Below are positions 57,602 to 64,000 of a stretch of DNA of 64,000 nt, piece after piece. How positions within the stretch are numbered: position 1 is the first letter of the stretch; each line of letters starts with the position of its first letter. Made by a program: the position numbers and the translations under genes. The DNA lies in the NCBI GenBank assembly GCA_963710675.1, contig CAVQBE010000005.1, positions 16,747 through 80,746 on the forward strand, given 5' to 3'. This DNA comes from JACCZX01 sp963710675 (GTDB lineage Bacteria > Pseudomonadota > Gammaproteobacteria > Burkholderiales > Burkholderiaceae_F). A model generated the notes under the pieces. The model had not been told where the DNA came from. It was given only the letters and a program-made list of their open reading frames with translations, and ran no database searches.

Positions 57602-58762
57602 TCATGCTGGCGAGTTTCCGGTGCGGTTGCCGAGTGCGATATCGACCATCATCTCGCTCGCGACCGGCTCGAGCCGGCGACGCAGCTCGTCGGAAGCGAG
57701 TGTGTTGGGCACGAGCAGGTGCGCGGCGACCTTGAAGGTCCTCGGTGCGCTCGGGGTGGTGCCGACGATCTCGGTGTGGATGTGCTCGATGCTGACGCCT
57801 GCCTCAGCGAGGATGCGTGTCAGGTTGCTGACGATGCCCACGCGATCGTCGCCGACCAGCTCGAGCTCGACGCCATGCAGCCCGGCCGGAACCTGTGCCG
57901 AGTCGCTCTTGGCGATCACGAGCTTTAATCCCGACGCCTCGAGGCCGCGCAGCGACTCGGCGAACGCATCGGCGTTCTCGCGCGGCGCCTCGAAGTGCAC
58001 CATGCCGGCGAACTCGCCGGCAAGCCGCGACAGGCGACTCGCCGCCCAGTTCACGCCGAAGCGCTGCGCCCGATCCGACAGCAGGCGCACGATGCCGGGT
58101 CGGTCGGGCCCCATCACCGTGACGACCAGTGATGTCGTCGTTGCCGGCGCATCGTCCTTCAGCACGACGGCGCGACGGATCATCGGTGCGCGCGTCGCGA
58201 AGCGGGCGTCTTGCTGCTTTGCCGGCAGCGTGCCGTGGTCGCGCGCGTGGCGCACGACCCGGCCGAGCAGCTCGAGCCCCATCGGCGCGAGCGCGCGCTC
58301 CCACAACTCGCGCGCCGATTCGCCGCGGACGACGAAGCACCAGTCCTGCGCCGCGATCGCGCCGGCGTCCCAGCCGTCAGCCAGGTGATACACCGAGCCG
58401 CCGGCGATCGGGTCGCCTTCGAGAATCGTCCACTCGATCGCGGCGATGCCGCGATGTCGCGGCAGCAGCGACGGGTGATAACCGACTCCGCCGAGACGTG
58501 ACCGCGCCAGCGCCTCGGGGCTGACGCGCGCGTGCGTGTGCGCGGCGACGATCAGGTCGGTGCCGTCGGGAATGGCATTGCCGGGCACCAGCTTCGCGTT
58601 CTCCAGCACATGCACCGGCAGTCCCGCGGCGTTTGCGGCGAGGGCGAGGCGGTCGTCTGCCGCCGGAACGATCACGCAGACGAACTCGATGCCCGCCTCG
58701 CGACGCAGCGCCTCGAGCACGCTCGCGCCGAAGTAGCGGGATCCCGCCAGAACACATTTCAT
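57602..58762 (-). CDS. Formyltransferase-fold protein fused to two ACT-like domains
   Basis: I choose ATG 58762 (MKCVLAGSRYFGASVLEALR), which has AGGAG 6 bases upstream; an in-frame ATG at 58801 lacks one. Residues 1-200 are a formyl-transferase fold with the active-site block GGVGYHPSLLPRHRGIAAIE and DWCFVVRGESARELWERAL, resembling the hydrolase/transferase domains of Fmt and ArnA. From about residue 215 there are two ACT-like domains as in GcvR (VVTVMGPDRPGIVRLLSDRA and ELVGDDRVGIVSNLTRILAE). The product is 386 residues. A regulated formyl or methylene-folate-linked reaction is possible, but the substrate is unknown. The gene is more GC-rich than its neighbours and has no apparent operon partner. 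Confidence 0.75.
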   Translation of the reverse strand: MKCVLAGSRYFGASVLEALRREAGIEFVCVIVPAADDRLALAANAAGLPVHVLENAKLVPGNAIPDGTDLIVAAHTHARVSPEALARSRLGGVGYHPSLLPRHRGIAAIEWTILEGDPIAGGSVYHLADGWDAGAIAAQDWCFVVRGESARELWERALAPMGLELLGRVVRHARDHGTLPAKQQDARFATRAPMIRRAVVLKDDAPATTTSLVVTVMGPDRPGIVRLLSDRAQRFGVNWAASRLSRLAGEFAGMVHFEAPRENADAFAESLRGLEASGLKLVIAKSDSAQVPAGLHGVELELVGDDRVGIVSNLTRILAEAGVSIEHIHTEIVGTTPSAPRTFKVAAHLLVPNTLASDELRRRLEPVASEMMVDIALGNRTGNSPA

Positions 58763-59031
58763 TAGGAACTCCTGTTGTCGCAACGTTATTGTCCGCGGCA
58801 CGGAGTGGCGGAAGCATACCTATACGTGATACTGGCACTTATCGGGCGCAGTTGTGAAGCAGATGAACGATTGCATCGATATCGACCACTACGAGCGCGG
58901 TGAGATCAACATCGGCGACACCGCCCTCGATTTCCCGAGCGATCGCGAGGTCGCCCGCCAGGAACGGATGCAGCGCGAAGGCTAGAGGTTCGCCACGGTC
59001 GCGCCACAGCGAGTCACGCTCGCGAAATTGG
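58763..59031. other. 269-base gap with a marginal 43-codon ORF
   Basis: The plus strand has a GTG-initiated 43-codon frame (58854-58985, VKQMNDCIDIDHYERGEINI at its start), and the minus strand has an open frame without a start codon over the same bases. Neither is recognised nor has a ribosome-binding site. It may be a gene remnant. Confidence 0.3.
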
Positions 59032-60036
59032 TCAGTTCTTCACCGACGGCTTTGCCGATCGTTCAGTGACCAACTTGCGTACAGGAGGTGTCAGATCGAC
59101 AGGTGCCGCTGACGGTTCAGTCAGCGAGAGGCCGATGGTCTTGCGCCGGCTTACTGCGATTTGATCGTCGTCGGTTGGGACTGCCAGGGAGTACGACACG
59201 ACGTACATTGGTGCGACAACCGCCGTGCGCTTGTTTTCCGGCATGACATACATCTCGCGTGCCCAGGCGATCCTTGTGTTCGCGCGCGCGGCGACCTCGC
59301 GCTCGAAGCGGGCCCTTAGGTCTTCGGTTCCAACTTGCCGCTTTGCCCACCGGCCCTTGCCACTAGGTTCATCGAGATCACCTTCGACGCGCGACGCAAT
59401 GGATACGCCACCCAGGCGTAGTGAGGACACGCGACCGGATACATGCACTCCAATCCGTACCCCCGAGTTGGCGACTTCGATACCGTTCAAGACACGGCGC
59501 ACCGTAATGCGGTATTCGATCCGCTTTCTTTCCTCAGTGGTCGAACCGTCCACAGGTCCCCTTCCGACCCAGGTCGAAGCGACGTCCGGATTGTCCCATC
59601 GGAATTGCCGCGCATCCACAAGCTTTCGGCGCGCGAGTTCATCGAACGCGCGCCGCGCCCGCTTTACGGCCTCGTCCTGAGAAACTTCGTCCTTCGGAGA
59701 CGTGCTGTGCATCAGTTCCACATTGACGATGCGCAGCTCGTCGTAATCGACCAAATACGTCACGTCGAGCGACGGCACCTCGGGAATGCTCAGCTGTAGC
59801 CGGCTGCCACCTGCCTTCCTCGCAGTGATTCTCGGAACCGATAGCTTTTCGCCAGTAAAGACCTCCGTGGCGGCTCTCGCACGCGAAGTGATGGCGCCAG
59901 ACTCTCGCTTGGTCCAGGTCATTTCGAAGCTACCGAGGCGATCTGTGGATGCCTGCGTGACAGCTTGAGCCAACGCGGAGCTACCCCAGGTCAACGCAAC
60001 GCTCGTGGCGAGCGCAATCGTGCAAAGTCGCTTCAT
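59032..60036 (-). CDS. Secreted protein of unknown function, possibly propeptide (FTP/PepSY)-like
   Basis: ATG 60036 follows AAGGA and begins a signal peptide (MKRLCTIALATSVALTWGSS, cleavage near ALAQ). The 334-residue product has no name I can give. Residues 95-210 contain a helix (DEAVKRARRAFDELARRK) followed by strands EYRITVRRVLNGIEVANSGV and RIGVHVSGRVSSLRLGGVSI. That order resembles the inhibitory propeptide domains of secreted thermolysin-like peptidases; this is a pattern impression, not a proven homology. The gene lies 28 bases downstream of a caspase-like secreted protein and is probably cotranscribed with it. Confidence 0.7.
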   Translation of the reverse strand: MKRLCTIALATSVALTWGSSALAQAVTQASTDRLGSFEMTWTKRESGAITSRARAATEVFTGEKLSVPRITARKAGGSRLQLSIPEVPSLDVTYLVDYDELRIVNVELMHSTSPKDEVSQDEAVKRARRAFDELARRKLVDARQFRWDNPDVASTWVGRGPVDGSTTEERKRIEYRITVRRVLNGIEVANSGVRIGVHVSGRVSSLRLGGVSIASRVEGDLDEPSGKGRWAKRQVGTEDLRARFEREVAARANTRIAWAREMYVMPENKRTAVVAPMYVVSYSLAVPTDDDQIAVSRRKTIGLSLTEPSAAPVDLTPPVRKLVTERSAKPSVKN

Positions 60037-60064
60037 TGTCTTTTCCTTCGGCAGTTCAGTCATC

Positions 60065-60889
60065 TCAGCAGCCGCTTTGTCCATGGTCGTACATGATCCA
60101 GCAGAACCACGTGTGCGGCTCTGGTGCCGTGGATCGCAGATTGCCGTTTCGGAGCTTTGCGGTGTCGCGAACCCAGTCACAGTGCGAAGAATCAAGGCCA
60201 AAGGTAAGCGCGATTGGCGAGTTATCACCGGTGAACCAGCCGGGGCGATCTTCCATCTCATCAATCCAGGCGTTGGCGTTGGTCTTGCTGTCGGTTTCCT
60301 CGAAGAAGTCGCGGGGCTGATCGTCCTTGACAGAGGGCGAGTTGTGATAGCCGAAGGTCTGTCGGATCTGGTTGTTGAAGTGGCGATTCAACGAATCGAG
60401 GTTCACGGTGCAACTGGTCACGTACATAGCGAAGCCCGCCCGATTGCCGGCCTGAGTTCCTAGCCTTGCCTCGTTTTGGAGCGTCACTGTGCAGCGGTTC
60501 AGGCGACGGAATCCAAACTGCAATGACCCGCGGTTGCCATGGCCGGCATATACGCTGAGTAAGAAGTTGTCGCCAAACGAATTGTCGACACCAGAAAGGC
60601 CGGCGATCGTCTGCTCCATGAAGTCCTGCGGCCAAGCATTACTGTTGGTCCAGCGCTGACCAGACCAGCCGTTCGAATCCAACGCACTGCGCAGACTCGA
60701 AGTGACATCGTTCAGATCAGCGTTCTCGCAGCCGTTACCGGAGAAGTCCGTCGACTCGTCGATGTAATAGGTGCGCTGGCTCCAAGCCGCCGTCGAAACA
60801 AGACATAGCAGGGAGACGGACGCCGCGCGCAGCCACCGCCGGCCAAGCGCAGGAAAGATTGAAAACTGATGGAGGCTTGCTTCAAACAT
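60065..60889 (-). CDS. Secreted protein with a caspase-like (clan CD) His/Cys pattern, possibly DUF6345
   Basis: The start used is ATG 60889 (MFEASLHQFSIFPALGRRWL); a second ATG five codons upstream is also possible. A signal peptide (ASVSLLCLVSTAAWSQ) leads to a 240-residue mature protein. Two hydrophobic strands end in the dyad typical of clan CD peptidases: NFLLSVYAGHGNRGSLQFG (His117-Gly118) and AGFAMYVTSCTVNLDSL (Ser159-Cys160). Many aromatic residues and several other Cys suggest extracytoplasmic folding. The arrangement recalls DUF6345 and gingipain/caspase folds. Substrate and activity are unknown. It sits between a Cys-rich lipoprotein gene upstream and the possible propeptide-like gene downstream. 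Confidence 0.7.
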   Translation of the reverse strand: MFEASLHQFSIFPALGRRWLRAASVSLLCLVSTAAWSQRTYYIDESTDFSGNGCENADLNDVTSSLRSALDSNGWSGQRWTNSNAWPQDFMEQTIAGLSGVDNSFGDNFLLSVYAGHGNRGSLQFGFRRLNRCTVTLQNEARLGTQAGNRAGFAMYVTSCTVNLDSLNRHFNNQIRQTFGYHNSPSVKDDQPRDFFEETDSKTNANAWIDEMEDRPGWFTGDNSPIALTFGLDSSHCDWVRDTAKLRNGNLRSTAPEPHTWFCWIMYDHGQSGC

Positions 60890-60951
60890 GGCCAAGGTCC
60901 TCAAGTTAGAGCGCCAACGGCGCGAAACGATAGGTGCGTATGCGCATGTCG

Positions 60952-61287
60952 CTACTCAGGAACTGGAGTCGCAACACAAATACCAGCGTCACACCGTGGA
61001 TCCTTCAACGGCGGGCAGTAAAGGCGCTCAATCGCTGGGCAAACAGCGCCCTGCGCAGCACCTTCAACACGGGCCTGAGCCTCGGATCGGACGGCGGTCG
61101 AACAACGGCATCCCTTGATCCCGCCCGCGACGACGCATCGGTCGTCAGGGTTGCAGCGCTTGGATGCCGTGATCAGTTGGTCATACTCAGCTAGCGCACG
61201 CCCGCTATCACGGTCGTTAGCGCACGATAGTGAGAGGGTCAGCGTGCCCAAGATCATTACTACCGAAGTTCGCACTATTGCGTTCAT
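60952..61287 (-). CDS. Cys-rich putative lipoprotein
   Basis: From ATG 61287 the signal (MNAIVRTSVVMILGTLTLSL) ends at Ser-Cys (LSLSC), a plausible lipobox. The 90-residue mature part has eight further Cys in the order KRCNPDDRCVV, GCRCST, AVCPA, YCPPLKDPRCDAGIC, suggesting four disulfides. Similar Cys-spaced small exported proteins occur in predatory and gliding bacteria, but I cannot name a family. The gene is 62 bases upstream of the caspase-like gene on the same strand, so a three-gene operon is likely. Confidence 0.6.
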   Translation of the reverse strand: MNAIVRTSVVMILGTLTLSLSCANDRDSGRALAEYDQLITASKRCNPDDRCVVAGGIKGCRCSTAVRSEAQARVEGAAQGAVCPAIERLYCPPLKDPRCDAGICVATPVPE

Positions 61288-61652
61288 GTCACCTCGTCGA
61301 ACAGAAAGTAATCCCATGGACCTGAGGAATGCTATGGAATATTCACACTATTGCTGGAAGCAATCGGGCGATTCTTAATCCGACGCGCCGCTCAGGCTCG
61401 CGATCTCGTACGCGCCGCTCGGCAGGCGATGCACCGCGCGCACGGTCGTGGTGTGGCATCCACGGAAGGTGAGTTTCCCGCCTATACACAACAGCGATGC
61501 ATGAGGGTAACTGCCCGGATTGATCTAGTTTGTGGCACTTCTTACGAACTTCATTGGCCTTTCAAAAAGGCACGCCACCGTTATTCTCTACGGACATCTG
61601 ACTTAGTCAGCGGCGATCTTGATCGAAATCACAGAGCCTCAGCTAACTGCAC
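61288..61652. other. 365-base gap, no confident gene
   Basis: A plus-strand frame from 61351 has no recognisable product. On the minus strand, codons ending at 61378 read like the tail of a real protein (LTFRGCHTTTVRAVHRLPSG, then a TAA stop) but are preceded by a stop near 61530 and have no start. It may be a degraded or frameshifted small gene. The segment must hold the promoters for the divergent genes on each side. Confidence 0.4.
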
Positions 61653-63460
61653 GTGGTTGTTCCAGCGACTAACTCGCGCCTTCACAATATTCTCCTTGCA
61701 GTCGCTCTCTGCGCGGGCGTGGTGTCAGTTGTTGCCTTGCATCGATACCCGCATTGGAGCCTGGTTCGCCAGCTTGAAGCAGAGCGCTTTAACCGTCTTA
61801 CGCCTGCTGAAGCTACGAAGACGCTGAACGCGGCGCTCCGGGCCGGTTCCTTGACGTTTCGCTCAACCGCGGACATTGAAACGTGGCTGCAGGAGCGACC
61901 AACGGCTTTGCGTGCTCCGACCGCGGATAACCCGCTGATTGCTTACCGCGCCTTAATGCCCACTCTGCATCCAGACTCGCAGGCGTGGCTTCTTGTCGCG
62001 GCGCTTCATGTGGTGCCTACGCTGCCCTACCTCGAGCATGGAGCAACTGCTGCGTCGAGACGGCCCGTCCCGGAGCGCATTCGTGGCATTCGGAACGACT
62101 ACCCTGAAGCCGCCGCAGTGATCACCACTCATCTGCGCGCGCAACCGGTGTTCGCTCATCCGCGCGCCGACTTTGCAATGCTGGCAGAGCTGAACCCGGG
62201 AGACATCGCATTGATTGCCGATGCGCAGCGAGCGACGCCTACGCCGTCCGGAGAGATTGCGAAGACGTTGCTGCTGTCGGCGATTGAAGCAAAAGATGAA
62301 GCGACACGTGTCGCAATGGTCGAGGCCGGCACGGACATGATGCTGGCCGCTGCAGCCACAGGCACCGCATCGACCGTGTTCGAGCAGTGGTCCAAACGCG
62401 AGGCGCCGGTCGTCGCGCTGATTAGACAGCGCCGTTTGAAGCATGCAGAGGCAGAGCAGTGCATCAACTTTGGCCATGCCGGCTTGCCCCCTGCTCCTAT
62501 AGACGCAGTGTGGACGGGGCGCGTCGCAGAAGGAAAGGATGCGCTCTGCAATTGGTACCGGTCAGGTTACGTCATACCGGGTAAAGAGCTCTTGATTGCC
62601 GAGCCGCAGACCACGCTTCAGCTAGTCAGTGGCTTTACAAGGCCAGGTGACGGCTGGCGCCGCGAAGTACTGATCGAAGACTTGTCGCGCGTTCTGGCGC
62701 GTGGGTTGCATGAGCAAGCGCCTTCGACGGAGGAATTGCGTTGGTGCGAGCGAAATAAGAATGAGCCGACGGTATGTCTGTGGCTGGCCCATCCGGACGT
62801 GACACGCGTGGTGCGAGCGGCGGTGCATGGTCCGAAGGTCAAGATCGGTAAAACCGCCGGTGGCACGACAACGCTCACGTTTGCCGATCCTGCGTTCGCA
62901 AAGGCGTGGCGCTCGCGGCCAGCAGCGCGCAAAGTTGCGTTCGGTTCCAAGGACACGCTCTCGAATCTTGCAGCGCTGGCGAAGGAGCTTGGAGCGGACG
63001 AATCCTCGGTGCGCGCTGCGCTGAAGCGAGAGCTGCCCTACTTCATCTGCGAACCAGCCTGGGGGACCACTGAGATGTGGGGCGGGCCAACTGATTCCTT
63101 CCGTCTGGCGCGCCTGGGCTGTACTTCCCACAGCGGCCGTTGCCACACAACCTGGACGCTTCGCCACGCAATGCCGATGACGCAGAGGCTGCGGCGTGGT
63201 TCAAGCAACGCGCCTCTGCTCTGCTACTGGCAGACAGTCGTGGCGTGCGTGTCGTGTGGCTTCCGCAGCGGCCTAGGCACTTCAACGAAGTGACCGATGT
63301 TGCCGATCTCGATGGTGATGGTCAACCCGAGATGGTTATCGTCTACAACACGTCGAATCGTTGTGGCCGGAACGGTTGCGGACCGGACGATATGAATGTC
63401 GAGATCCTGGAGTTAACGCCGGACGATAACTTTTCGTATCCTGTTTTCAATGTGAAGTAG
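61653..63460 (+). CDS. Large membrane-anchored protein of unknown function, one frameshift
   Basis: GTG 61653 opens a signal anchor (NILLAVALCAGVVSVVALHR), followed by about 480 residues without a family I know. The frame changes near 63110, and the C-terminal 115 residues include FNEVTDVADLDGDGQPEMVI, an FG-GAP-like calcium-binding loop (DxDxDG), and a Cys pair (NRCGRNGCGPDD). Total is about 602 residues. It is probably exported and held by the N-terminal helix. It has no obvious partner; the divergent secreted module lies upstream. Confidence 0.6.
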
Positions 63461-63563
63461 GAGCGGCTTCGGTGAAATCGCGACAACGACTCGTTATATA
63501 ACGCGTCCGCCGGTCCGGTCGCTGGCCAACCCGCCAGCGCCTGCATCACTGTAGGCATCATCT

Positions 63564-64000
63564 ATGGCTCACTACTTTTACGGTAGCTGTTTCAAATTTC
63601 GGCGATTCGGAGCACCTGGATCGATGGAGCGGCAGCACCTCGCTGACTTGTTGGTGAATCGAAGAATGATGTTCTCCTCTCCGAACGCCTTCAATGACCC
63701 ATACGACTGCCGGCCAGTTTTCAAGCGAGGTACTAATGCGGCGAAGGATCGAGCTCGCATCGGACGAGCATGGGATGAGGGCCGTAAACGCGCGGGTATG
63801 CCAAAACCATCAAAAGGCGAACGCGAACGCCATATAACGCACGTGATGCTTGAGCTGAGCACGCAGGAGGGCGCCGCAGCGCAATTCAAGCCTTTTTTGG
63901 ATAACCAGACCGGCGTCTTTTGTATGTCCAAGGATTGGTGCCTCCTTACCCAATGGGCCTATTACGCGGATGAAGGTCGAGGACTTTGTCTCGAGTACGA
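63564..64000 (+). CDS. DUF2971-family protein, truncated by the window edge
   Basis: ATG 63564 opens a clean frame to the end of the window (145 residues). The N-terminus has the aromatic FKFRRFG block, then MMFSSPNAFNDPYDCRPVFK, and near the edge VFCMSKDWCLLTQWAYYADE followed by GRGLCLEY. This spacing (short strand, FSSPxxFNDPxD, Cys-xxSK, W-YAD-G-G-C-LE) is the DUF2971 signature. The function is unsettled. Members are often found among accessory and defence genes. The gap at 63461-63563 shows no further feature. Confidence 0.75.
   Translation, partial: MAHYFYGSCFKFRRFGAPGSMERQHLADLLVNRRMMFSSPNAFNDPYDCRPVFKRGTNAAKDRARIGRAWDEGRKRAGMPKPSKGERERHITHVMLELSTQEGAAAQFKPFLDNQTGVFCMSKDWCLLTQWAYYADEGRGLCLEY

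Noticed and set aside
57589..57607. Hairpin GCATGAC/GTCATGC at the end of the formyltransferase gene as a terminator
   Set aside because: Seven-base stem without a T run on either side and overlapping the stop codon; too weak to call.
61351..61827. Plus-strand frame of 158 codons before the anchored protein
   Set aside because: Overlaps the start of 61653-63460 in another frame, is Arg-rich and unrecognised; treated as part of the gap.
1..64000. tRNA or rRNA genes
   Set aside because: No cloverleaf with a plausible acceptor stem and T-loop, and no rRNA sequence, was recognised in the gaps; a tRNA scan would be needed to exclude them fully.

Overview
The window looks like chromosomal DNA of a betaproteobacterium, most likely in or near Burkholderiales. 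Evidence is the gene order (lptD-surA-pdxA-rsmA divergent from amgK-murU; dusB-fis-purH-ruvCAB; ybgC-tolQRAB-pal-cpoB; a paa operon followed by a branched-chain-type ABC transporter), the protein sequences and the high GC content. Species cannot be read from it.

Layout: 1-2950 glyS (5' truncated), plsC and a small zinc peptidase. 2947-8579 (minus) is the outer-membrane biogenesis operon lptD-surA-pdxA-rsmA. 8684-11637 (plus) is cell-wall recycling amgK-murU and a UbiH-type hydroxylase. 11731-17508 is dusB-fis-purH, a non-coding block of nested inverted repeats, then ruvC-ruvA-ruvB. 17658-21463 is a TonB energising system (tonB, exbB, two exbD, a TPR protein), closed by a terminator and facing a heavily disrupted TonB-dependent receptor (21526-24257). 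24503-24690 is a chimeric remnant of a peptide-ABC ATPase gene. 24734-26033 is a TPR plus aspartyl-hydroxylase-type dioxygenase. 26245-32837 (minus) is a YejABEF-like peptide importer. 32910-38067 is the complete Tol-Pal locus. 38080-42164 is a YeeE/YedE transporter, a metallo-beta-lactamase-fold protein, a MITE-like element, an FAD hydroxylase and a DUF2783 protein. 42151-52128 is a phenylacetate catabolic cluster (paaY, paaN, paaG, paaI, paaK, paaABC, paaE, a TetR regulator, paaJ), with no paaD. 52186-57026 is an ABC importer, probably for an aromatic acid. 57130-64000 holds a DUF4124 protein, a formyltransferase-ACT fusion, a secreted three-gene module with a caspase-like protein, a large anchored protein and the start of a DUF2971 protein.

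Quality caveat: single-base frameshifts break many conserved genes (rsmA, pdxA, surA, murU, ruvB, exbB, tolQ, tolA and most paa and liv genes). Because genes that should be indispensable are affected and protein similarity continues across each shift, I read most of them as sequencing or assembly indels rather than decay. Coordinates are therefore given for the reconstructed gene, and each shift is noted. Density is uneven: lptD, purH, glyS and tolB are clean, while the receptor and the 44.5-56.5 kb paa/liv region are very dense.

The parts most worth following up are the secreted caspase-like module (59032-61287), the MITE-like element (40154-40335), the repeat mosaic (14748-15250), the yejF-type deletion chimera (24503-24690), the missing paaD, and the terminator directly abutting the livH start codon.
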